A DNA stretch of 20,593 nt from a virus. Made by a program: the position numbers and the translations under genes. Below, piece by piece: positions 7,413-13,906 of this stretch. Below the pieces are notes generated by a model that did no database searches, had not been told where the DNA came from, and worked only from the letters and a program-made list of their open reading frames with translations. The stretch covers positions 1-20,593 of the IMG/VR virus record IMGVR_UViG_3300028837_000489; one strand, written 5' to 3'. How positions within the stretch are numbered: position 1 is the stretch's first letter; each line of letters begins with the position of its first letter.

Positions 7413-8131
7413 AATAGATCTCCCTCCTCTCGTAGTCGCTTAAAAGCAACACTACGATCTATTTGCCTGCACATTGATGTGTGTGGAGAATCCTTGTACA
7501 AGCCTAACTCAACCGGAATGTGATGAAAGGCATGCCCTTGTGCTAGTATCCTGTCAAAAAATGCACCGTCTGCACAGCCCCAAAACCTTGGCTCTTCGGG
7601 CCATCCCTCCCCAAACACCTCTCTTCGATGTGCCACTTGATTATGGTCTAGCAGGCCACTTGCATTCAAATCCACTGTACCCCGAACGTGTCGGGCATTG
7701 TGCATTTCAGTTATTCTACCAGTTTTCCAATCAACCATACAAGTTCGGTGTCTGAAATAAACAGCGTAAACTTCAGGATGCTCGTCAAAGTAATCGCAGA
7801 CCACCTCAAAGCATCTAGGATAAAACTCATTGTCATCGCATAAATATAAAATTATGCCACCTTCGGTCATAGGAAATGACTTATTGATATTAACTGCGAA
7901 CCGAGTTAGTTTGGGGCGATCCTCTTCTGAAACATCAGAAGACCACCATGAGCATCGTGAGTCGCCATCAAGGAGTTCATGTAAGACAGCATGAACTCCT
8001 GGCCCAGAGTTATCATCAGCAACCACAAGCTGCCAATTCATCTCGGTTTGAACGAGAACAGAATTAATGGCAGCCCTCAACAAAGATGGACGGTTATAGG
8101 ATGTCAAAATAACACTACATCTCGGCTTCAT
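7409..8131 (-). CDS. GT2-type glycosyltransferase
   Basis: This 240-aa protein begins with SVILTSYNRP (6-15) and has ADDNS (38-42) for nucleotide binding. Where most relatives have DxD it has CDDN (98-101) at the end of a beta strand (GGIILYLCDD). A WGCADGAFFDRILAQGH block follows near residue 200, and the protein ends soon after. The start is set at ATG 8131, because GGGGAG lies 4 bases upstream and the fold begins there. The frame continues to 8284, but that extension only reads through the preceding gene and has no ribosome site. It overlaps the epimerase gene by 17 bases. Domain assignment is firm and specificity is not. Confidence 0.88.
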   Translation of the reverse strand: MKPRCSVILTSYNRPSLLRAAINSVLVQTEMNWQLVVADDNSGPGVHAVLHELLDGDSRCSWWSSDVSEEDRPKLTRFAVNINKSFPMTEGGIILYLCDDNEFYPRCFEVVCDYFDEHPEVYAVYFRHRTCMVDWKTGRITEMHNARHVRGTVDLNASGLLDHNQVAHRREVFGEGWPEEPRFWGCADGAFFDRILAQGHAFHHIPVELGLYKDSPHTSMCRQIDRSVAFKRLREEGDLL

Positions 8132-8954
8132 CTTGCTCCCCTGTCTGTGGAATAAGACGCTTGAACTCAGGGTGATAGTCAAGATACTTCTGCGCACGTG
8201 AAATATCGACCAGAGTTTCCTGACCGGATGTAAAGTTAGGCACATTGGGCCACACGCTTTGTATCCAACTTTGAATGTCAACAAATTCGGACGGCGTGGT
8301 TGGTGTGACGATGTTACACATCACATAACTCTCAACCTTCTCAGTTTCTACTGCAAGGCCAAATGCTTCCTGCAAATCATACCAAAGGATGTAAGCATAC
8401 AACCAGTCTGATTGTCTGTCATGTGCTGCGTGGAAGTATTCACTAGCGCGCGGTGTATGTGGCCAGATTCGCAAACCAATAATAACCATATCCGTAGCGG
8501 TGGCAAAGTTCTTAGCCCACTTGTCAGCAGCAATTTTAGTTTTTGTGTATACATGCAGCGTATCTTCGGGAGGAGACGGAGTATCCTCTGGCAACGGAAA
8601 ACGTCCTGGTACTAGATTCCCATGTGTTGGGCCATACACTGCATCAGAGCTTGCATATATGATCTTAGGAACTCCGGCATAAGACGCAGTTCGCAACACG
8701 GTGCGAAAACCGTCCCCATTTATACGCTCATAACCATAAGGATTAGGAGCACGACCTGGGCCACCAAGCGCGGCAAGATGAATAACAGCATCCTTGCCCT
8801 GCATCCTTTTAAACAGACTAGGTACGTCAAAAACGTTATCGCCGTCCTTATAGTCATAGATGTCAATGTCCAAACCAAAACGCCTTTTGTCAACAAGTCC
8901 AGGACGCACAATGTTGCCAATACACCCTTTACCACCAGTCATCAACACGTTCAT
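8115..8954 (-). CDS. NAD(P)-dependent sugar epimerase/dehydratase (extended SDR)
   Basis: This 279-aa protein has GGKGCIG (7-13) as the nucleotide-binding glycine loop, HLAA (59-62), SSDAVYG (102-108) as the catalytic Ser/Thr region, and Y136-x3-K140 as the catalytic pair. An RIWPH block follows where relatives have the substrate-binding R-x-x-N-x-Y/H-G-P segment. The start is set at ATG 8954: it shares ATGA with the preceding stop and has GGGAG 5 bases upstream, while the ATG 12 bases further up has its purines too close. Members convert nucleotide sugars (4-epimerase, 4,6-dehydratase, reductase). Which reaction occurs cannot be told, but supplying a sugar for the neighbouring transferases or a keto-sugar for the aminotransferase fits. 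Confidence 0.9.
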   Translation of the reverse strand: MNVLMTGGKGCIGNIVRPGLVDKRRFGLDIDIYDYKDGDNVFDVPSLFKRMQGKDAVIHLAALGGPGRAPNPYGYERINGDGFRTVLRTASYAGVPKIIYASSDAVYGPTHGNLVPGRFPLPEDTPSPPEDTLHVYTKTKIAADKWAKNFATATDMVIIGLRIWPHTPRASEYFHAAHDRQSDWLYAYILWYDLQEAFGLAVETEKVESYVMCNIVTPTTPSEFVDIQSWIQSVWPNVPNFTSGQETLVDISRAQKYLDYHPEFKRLIPQTGEQDEAEM

Positions 8955-9799
8955 GATTTCTCCCATCCCTTATAGCTTTCTGGGGGCAGCCCATCATCGA
9001 ATCTGCCCATGTGAAAGAATCGCTCAAACTTTTCCACTTCTATCTGACTCTGTTTGATAATGTAAGCTAAATTGCGCGGATGATAAAGATGTCCTCCGAT
9101 TATTCGTCTGTCGAAGCTAATACAATGTCCCGCGAAATGTGCTGCTAGACCAGATGCGCCATCTTCGACAAGACCAGCGCTTAATTCATTCCAAAAACCT
9201 CCAACATCCCAGAAGATGCCACTCGGCCAGCAGATGTTACCACTAAACGCACCAAGTAGCATTTCCTTAGAGTTGAAAACCTCTTGTGGTTGCGCGATAT
9301 TAAAGGAATCCATACGATAGTCCCTACAAATACTGTGAGTCGGTGGTAATTCGATTTTGCGCGGGGGAAGTTTCTCAGCAATGATGTCGTCAAAGCGATC
9401 AAAGACATCATTGGGCGTAACATCCATTGGTGTGAGCCAATGATAGACGCCAGCCACAATACGATTAGAATTCAGGTTCATATCCTCAACATACAGGGCC
9501 AAGGCATTCGACCGCAGAATCACGTCGCTATCAGCGAACACATAAAGATCTGAGTTAGCAAGCAAAGCGCCTTTGTTACGAGGCTGCACACCCACACCTG
9601 GGACAAACCTGGGCGTTCTAAAATAACGAATGGAAAGCTCACTGAAGCTTAAAGCCACACCTTCAGCTGCTCGCTCACCACCATCGTTAATTACTATTAC
9701 CTCGAAATCCTTGAAGGTTTGACACGTGAGGCTTGTCAAAACTAATCGCAAGTTTTCGAGTCTACCTCGTGCAACCGGAATAATCACACTCAATTTCAT
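8951..9799 (-). CDS. GT2-type glycosyltransferase
   Basis: This 282-aa protein starts with LSVIIPVARGR (3-13), then NDGGE (38-42), a GVQPRNKGALLANSDLYVFADSD lead-in to the metal-binding ADSD (89-92), and a long variable acceptor domain. A GLVEDGASGLAAHFAG segment near residue 220 holds the probable catalytic acid. GGAG lies 8 bases before ATG 9799, and the start shares ATGA with the stop of the RGP-like gene upstream. The lead-in PRNKG before the DSD resembles chondroitin-polymerase-like and galactosyl GT2 enzymes rather than dolichol-type ones. Function is likely assembly of the phage glycan. Donor and linkage are unknown. Confidence 0.88.
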   Translation of the reverse strand: MKLSVIIPVARGRLENLRLVLTSLTCQTFKDFEVIVINDGGERAAEGVALSFSELSIRYFRTPRFVPGVGVQPRNKGALLANSDLYVFADSDVILRSNALALYVEDMNLNSNRIVAGVYHWLTPMDVTPNDVFDRFDDIIAEKLPPRKIELPPTHSICRDYRMDSFNIAQPQEVFNSKEMLLGAFSGNICWPSGIFWDVGGFWNELSAGLVEDGASGLAAHFAGHCISFDRRIIGGHLYHPRNLAYIIKQSQIEVEKFERFFHMGRFDDGLPPESYKGWEKS

Positions 9800-10770
9800 T
9801 GAAACAACTCCAACCAGAGTAACATAGCTACTCTTAACTCATCCCAATATGCGTCGTGTGTAAAGGTAATCCTTCTTGCAAGCTCACCGTAACACTCAGC
9901 TATTGTGTCAGCACTCAAGATAACATTGTCAACCAAACGCCACAACTCCTCATTAACAGCAATACCAGGAGCCTCTTTGATGAGATTGTTAAACACATTA
10001 GACTTACGCATGTGCTTGACAATTGGTGCTCCAACAGAAACAGCCAAACCCAAATGGTCACAAATCTTCTTCACAAACAAACCAGCCCAAATGTCACCGA
10101 AGCGATCATAGGGATAAGAGTGCCCCATCAGTAAGAAATACATTGCAGGTGTCAACTCAGGCTTAAATGCTAGATTCATACCTGACATTGGAAAGTATCT
10201 GTTGAATGGAATGATCTGCTGCAAAGGAGCGAATTCAACAGTTGGCGCCAATCTTGGCTTCACAAGTTGGGTTGACGCATCTATATCTGGAACTTGTGAC
10301 CAAAGACCAACGTTCAAGGCAATCTCACACTCCCGTTCGACGTTGAAATATGGTACACCCCGCGTCACAAGGCCAACACCCACCTCATTCCATGCACACA
10401 TTGTACCTTTGGTCTGTAATGCCCGCCAGTGTGTGTCCAAAAATTGCTGCCCATCATCCGGCCAACAATCATCATCAAGGGTGACAATCATATCTGGCTT
10501 CGCAAGCCAAGCACGATAAAAACCAAACGAGCGAACACAATCAGTACGTCTAGGAATAATCCAAGAGCGCCCCCCAAACGCCTTGTCAATCTCAATCCAG
10601 CTAAAGTGCAAGACATTAGAATGGCCAATACTGAATGTATGTTTGGGATTGTCCTCCACTACAATTACCTGATGATCTTTGAACTCATCCTGCCACGCAT
10701 CAAGGAATAAATTGATACACTCCTCACGAATTGATGGAACTACTATAACGGCTTTATATTTCTCAGTCAC
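9796..10770 (-). CDS. Reversibly glycosylated polypeptide / UDP-arabinopyranose mutase homologue
   Basis: This 324-aa protein matches the plant RGP/UAM family (PF03214) along its whole length. Matching blocks are VIVVPSIRE (8-16), the metal-binding DDDCWP (99-104), TRGVPYF (136-142), GLWSQVPDIDASTQLVKPR (155-173), PMSGMNLAF (194-202), TPAMYFLLMG (207-216), RFGDIWAGLFVKKICDHLGL (223-242), a KSNVFNNLIKEAPGI block (256-270), and a terminal Tyr/Trp-rich helix. Arg137 lines up with the arginine that carries the covalent glucosyl group in the plant enzyme. Family members interconvert UDP-arabinopyranose and UDP-arabinofuranose. The start is GTG 10770 with AGGAGAG 7 bases upstream. A donor-making role for one of the glycosyltransferases beside it is likely. 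That it is an active mutase is inferred from conserved residues. Confidence 0.92.
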   Translation of the reverse strand: MTEKYKAVIVVPSIREECINLFLDAWQDEFKDHQVIVVEDNPKHTFSIGHSNVLHFSWIEIDKAFGGRSWIIPRRTDCVRSFGFYRAWLAKPDMIVTLDDDCWPDDGQQFLDTHWRALQTKGTMCAWNEVGVGLVTRGVPYFNVERECEIALNVGLWSQVPDIDASTQLVKPRLAPTVEFAPLQQIIPFNRYFPMSGMNLAFKPELTPAMYFLLMGHSYPYDRFGDIWAGLFVKKICDHLGLAVSVGAPIVKHMRKSNVFNNLIKEAPGIAVNEELWRLVDNVILSADTIAECYGELARRITFTHDAYWDELRVAMLLWLELFQ

Positions 10771-11638
10771 TTGGTTTCTCTCCTATCGGTAGTATTCCGA
10801 TGTCATCACCAACCTCCCACACATATAAACCAAGACTAGTCAGATCATGTTTGGATGCTATGTATCTGACATGGGCGTTACAAGATGTTTGATTAGCCAA
10901 CTGGTTTCTATCGTGATACACATGATAGCCATGAACGTAACCAGAGAAGATAGCCTTATAACCGGCTTTCTGAGCACGTATACCCATCTCACAGTCCTCA
11001 CCACCATGCCCAATAAAATTCTCATCATAACCACCAAGCGTCTCATAGACATCTCTCGGATACATCAGGAGAGCACTATACAGTGATGTGGCGTAAGATT
11101 CGCGTAGAACTGAGGACTTGAACAGACGTGCGCCATGTCTCTTGAACCTTGGATCAACGCCGACAATCCCTTTTACATCATCACACGCTTTCACAGGCAG
11201 ATTGCCAGCAATTAATTTTTTCCAATTATTATAGACATCAAATGCGCTGATTTGCATTGGCAACAGCCAGTCATATCGACCGGCAACTATGGCCGTAGGA
11301 TTTGCCTTGGAAATGTTGCTGAGATGAACAAATGCCGTTGCGTCTACAAGCATATCAGAGTCTATGAACAGAAATGACCGTCCACGTGCAATAGCACAAC
11401 CTCGATTACGTGCAAGTGCAACTCTATAACCCTCATGCGGCTGCCAGCGATATTGCAGAGCAAATCTGTTCTGAAATTCTAGCATGACATCAAGCGATCT
11501 GTCAGTAGAACCATCATCCATGACAATCAACTCAACAGGCTTGCCATAATGAACACGTGCTTTGTCTAAAGCGCACAGTGTGAGATAAAGATTCTCACGT
11601 CTGTTGTATGTTGGAATTATCACTGAAAACTCAAACAT
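10763..11638 (-). CDS. GT2-type glycosyltransferase with galactosyltransferase-like C-terminus
   Basis: This 291-aa protein has FSVIIPTYNRRENL (4-17), DDGSTD (41-46), ALARNRGCAIARG then FIDSDM (91-96), and GGEDCEM (212-218) followed by GIRAQKAGY. The GGED-x-(E/D) block is the second-half signature shared with chondroitin-polymerase-like and beta-1,4-galactosyl enzymes (Glyco_transf_7C), where the Glu-Asp pair is catalytic. The start is ATG 11638 with GGAGGGGAG just upstream. An in-frame GTG at 11653 lies before this ribosome site and would not be served by it. The gene ends 8 bases inside the RGP-like gene. It is one of the most canonical transferases of the island. Confidence 0.9.
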   Translation of the reverse strand: MFEFSVIIPTYNRRENLYLTLCALDKARVHYGKPVELIVMDDGSTDRSLDVMLEFQNRFALQYRWQPHEGYRVALARNRGCAIARGRSFLFIDSDMLVDATAFVHLSNISKANPTAIVAGRYDWLLPMQISAFDVYNNWKKLIAGNLPVKACDDVKGIVGVDPRFKRHGARLFKSSVLRESYATSLYSALLMYPRDVYETLGGYDENFIGHGGEDCEMGIRAQKAGYKAIFSGYVHGYHVYHDRNQLANQTSCNAHVRYIASKHDLTSLGLYVWEVGDDIGILPIGEKPSD

Positions 11639-11652
11639 TACTCCCCTCCGCA

Positions 11653-11952
11653 CTATGCGTGTTTACAATTAAATACAAAGGATTGTAAAGCTAGATACAT
11701 CTCGTTTGTCAGAAACCACTTACCACAACTGTGACATCGTAAAGTGGTAATCTCCACTTTACAATTTTTACCTAAGAGTGTATTAGTAAGAATCATAGTG
11801 TCTGGAAGGACATACCCACCACAGTGATGCGTGTAGTCCATACCAATACCAGGAGAACCTATTCCACTAATCCACAGTGAGTTAGCTATTGAATCGTTGT
11901 CCCGCTCACCCACGACTACCTTAGTCACGATACCCACCCCCTTTTTAATCAC
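11653..11952 (-). CDS. Unknown small Cys/His-rich protein inside the glycan island
   Basis: This 99-aa protein is not one I recognise. It has HHCGG (42-46), LRCHSCGKWF (71-80) and a final CKH (96-98), so a CxxC knuckle plus further Cys/His could bind one zinc. It resembles no sugar enzyme. The GTG at 11952 shares GTGA with the stop of the upstream glycosyltransferase, which favours that start, but it has only a weak ribosome site. A second GTG at 11928 follows a purine-rich AAAAAGGGGGTGGG run and is the main alternative, giving about 91 residues. It may be a regulatory or structural zinc protein carried along with the island. Confidence 0.65.
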   Translation of the reverse strand: MIKKGVGIVTKVVVGERDNDSIANSLWISGIGSPGIGMDYTHHCGGYVLPDTMILTNTLLGKNCKVEITTLRCHSCGKWFLTNEMYLALQSFVFNCKHA

Positions 11953-12722
11953 GTGAAAAGATGCTCGTCACTACCCATGTTACCCCAAATGCTCATCAAT
12001 CGCGCTCTATTGTTCAGACTATACTTCGCAACAACATCTTCACCTGAACCATGCTCATAATGAAGCAGTGCAGCCTTGGGTTGATATACTATCTTCCAAC
12101 CCTTCTTACGCACCTTGTAACAGAAATCAATATCTTCAAATTGCCCTATCACATAACCTTCATCAAGACCTTCAACATCATCCCATACGGTGCGGCGAAT
12201 AAGAGCACATGCGAAAGTTATAGCATTCAGCTCTCGACGAACATTAGCCACCGCAAAATCTGATGGCTCACCACCATGTATATGATATGGAAGACCTTCG
12301 CTGTTACGTGCAACACCCGCATGTTGAATCTTACCACCAAGATTGTATCCCTTTTGTGGAGGATATAACAGTTTAGCACCAACTACACCAACGTCATCAT
12401 GCTCATCCAATTCAGCAAGCATATGAGTAAGCCACATGTAACCAGGCTCAGTATCTGAGTTAAGTAGACATATGTACTTTGAGTTTGTATGTTCTACAGC
12501 CCAATTGTTGATGCCAGCAAAACCCCTACGCTTCTTAGACCTGATGATGCTGCATTTCGACTTAACTTTTCGAAGTACCACACGCATCTCATATTTAGAA
12601 CTCATATCGTCAGCAACCAACACTTTATAAGGCGCTACTGTGTTGCGCTCTACAGCAGACAAGCACATTTCCAACAAGTCTGGTGTATTGTATGTAGGTA
12701 TGATTATTGTTACGTCACACAT
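11949..12722 (-). CDS. GT2-type (rhamnosyltransferase-like) glycosyltransferase
   Basis: This 257-aa protein has VTIIIPTYNTPDLL (4-17), ADDMS (37-41), GFAGINNWAVEH then LNSDTEP (87-93), the NSDT form of the DxD motif typical of the RfbF/WsaF-like rhamnosyltransferase branch. It also has LDEGYVIGQFEDIDFCYKVRKKGW, the branch's C-terminal FEDxDxCxR-like block, with a His-rich strand after it. I use ATG 12722, where the fold begins. AAGGAG is 12 bases upstream, a rather long spacing. A GTG at 12752 is possible. It overlaps the upstream gene by 8 bases. This is the first gene of the glycan island. Rhamnose as donor is suggested by similarity only. Confidence 0.88.
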   Translation of the reverse strand: MCDVTIIIPTYNTPDLLEMCLSAVERNTVAPYKVLVADDMSSKYEMRVVLRKVKSKCSIIRSKKRRGFAGINNWAVEHTNSKYICLLNSDTEPGYMWLTHMLAELDEHDDVGVVGAKLLYPPQKGYNLGGKIQHAGVARNSEGLPYHIHGGEPSDFAVANVRRELNAITFACALIRRTVWDDVEGLDEGYVIGQFEDIDFCYKVRKKGWKIVYQPKAALLHYEHGSGEDVVAKYSLNNRARLMSIWGNMGSDEHLFT

Positions 12723-13062
12723 TGTCGTATTCCGCTCCTTGAAGAGATGCACCTAGATAACGATATGCCTCTATAATGGATGCAGCAAAAGTCTCTAGGT
12801 AATGAACAGGTGTTACATAACCAAACTCTTTGAATCGAATACACATCATCACAACATACACAAGGGTATCTGCAACCTCCTCGCGAAACATGAGTGTAAG
12901 TCTACTCATTGGTATAATCTCAAATGTTTGCTGGTCACCAATCGAGTATTGCTCATCACCCTCCCCAAGTATACGCTCCTCACACATCTCCAAGAGACCT
13001 ATGGGCATAACAAAATGCGAACAGAATTCCTTAACGGTGGTTGCCAGTTCTTCACTCGTCAC
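12715..13062 (-). CDS. Small helical protein, possibly MazG/NTP-PPase-like
   Basis: This is a 115-aa protein starting at GTG 13062, with AAAGGGGG 6 bases upstream and the preceding stop 3 bases back. The frame stays open to 13278, but that part is a shadow of the metallophosphoesterase gene. The sequence is almost all helical. Residues 58-80 contain FREEVADTLVYVVMMCIRF, close to the E-E-x-x-D-x-L-x-Y pattern that binds magnesium in all-alpha NTP pyrophosphohydrolases. The usual first E-x-x-E pair is only loosely present (CEERILGE, 27-34). Coding status is well supported by its ribosome site and tight packing. The enzyme family is a tentative reading. Confidence 0.75.
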   Translation of the reverse strand: MTSEELATTVKEFCSHFVMPIGLLEMCEERILGEGDEQYSIGDQQTFEIIPMSRLTLMFREEVADTLVYVVMMCIRFKEFGYVTPVHYLETFAASIIEAYRYLGASLQGAEYDNV

Positions 13063-13064
13063 TT

Positions 13065-13895
13065 TTATCCCCCTTTGGCTTCGAGCACTATAACGCCTGG
13101 TGGCGGAACCGCGCGCATTCGCGGTTTTACCACAATATCTTTTCCATCCCACTCTATCAACAGATAACCGATGTGTGGTAATGTGACAATACTTTTCTGG
13201 TGTGCATAAGCTGTCTTTACCTGCCATGCAGGAGCAGTCCACGCTTGAATATCCGGCGCGATAAAGACGCCAATGCAACGATGACGATGCGCTCGTACCG
13301 TTAAACGAACGTTTGGGGCCTCTTTCTTATACCAACGTCCTAGTTCAGAAAGAAGCATCAATGTGTCTCTGAGAGGCACAGTTGCCTCGTACCAAGAGAC
13401 TTTTGTAGCACCAATATGATGAGTTAGATGTATGACAGGCTCACTTCCGCCTGGGAGTCGAATGAATGCCTCCCAGAAAAGACTCTCACCAGTTGACGGG
13501 TCAATTTCTGCATCCAATGATTGAGCTAGCAGATTTGTATTCTCGGACGCTTTACCTTCATGCCAAGGTGTTCCCCTAAACATAAAGAACTGACGCGACT
13601 TTTCTCTCATTGGCTCTATTATCTTAAATGCGCCCTTACTTTGAATGTCACACCTATTTGTTACCAATTGCCCATCACGAATACTTACACCTTGAATAGC
13701 ATCACCAACAAGCGCAAGCACATCTGGCTTTAATCGTCTTACCTGATTTGTTGCATCCTTCCACCACTTTTTAAGGAACTCTTGATCCTCATTAAGCACA
13801 TACCTTCCACCACCCGCTAATCTCTGTTCTGGCTCCCATAGAGCCGCCGTACTACCCACGTGTAGATCGGCGAATACGACTGTTCTGTGAATCAT
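13065..13895 (-). CDS. Calcineurin-like metallophosphoesterase
   Basis: This 276-aa protein has the ordered metal-ligand motifs of the family: ADLHVG (9-14), VGDAIQG (63-69), FRGTPWHEG (106-114) in the place of GNHD/E, LTHHIG (157-162) and RAHRHR (201-206). The variant third motif keeps the histidine (112) but not the asparagine, a form I associate with phage-borne members. ATG 13895 has AAAGGGAG 5 bases before it and lies 11 bases after the TerL stop. Substrates of the family range from nucleic acids to phosphoproteins and cyclic nucleotides. Its position after TerL suggests a role in packaging or DNA handling, or countering a host signal. None of these can be chosen from sequence. Confidence 0.9.
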   Translation of the reverse strand: MIHRTVVFADLHVGSTAALWEPEQRLAGGGRYVLNEDQEFLKKWWKDATNQVRRLKPDVLALVGDAIQGVSIRDGQLVTNRCDIQSKGAFKIIEPMREKSRQFFMFRGTPWHEGKASENTNLLAQSLDAEIDPSTGESLFWEAFIRLPGGSEPVIHLTHHIGATKVSWYEATVPLRDTLMLLSELGRWYKKEAPNVRLTVRAHRHRCIGVFIAPDIQAWTAPAWQVKTAYAHQKSIVTLPHIGYLLIEWDGKDIVVKPRMRAVPPPGVIVLEAKGG

Positions 13896-13906
13896 ACTAT
13901 CTCCCT

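Noticed and set aside
8132-8284. N-terminal extension of the GT2 gene that ends at 7409
   Set aside because: The extension reads through the epimerase gene in another frame and lacks a ribosome site. ATG 8131 has GGGGAG and begins the GT-A fold.
3009-12722. Reading the glycan island as a DNA-hypermodification locus (arabinosyl-hydroxymethylcytosine type)
   Set aside because: No hydroxymethylase, thymidylate-synthase-like or base-modifying gene is in the window, and the number of transferases plus co-transcription with head genes fits virion glycan better. Not excluded if such genes lie elsewhere.
13063-13278. N-terminal extension of the small helical gene
   Set aside because: Shadow of the metallophosphoesterase 3' end. 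GTG 13062 has a strong ribosome site.
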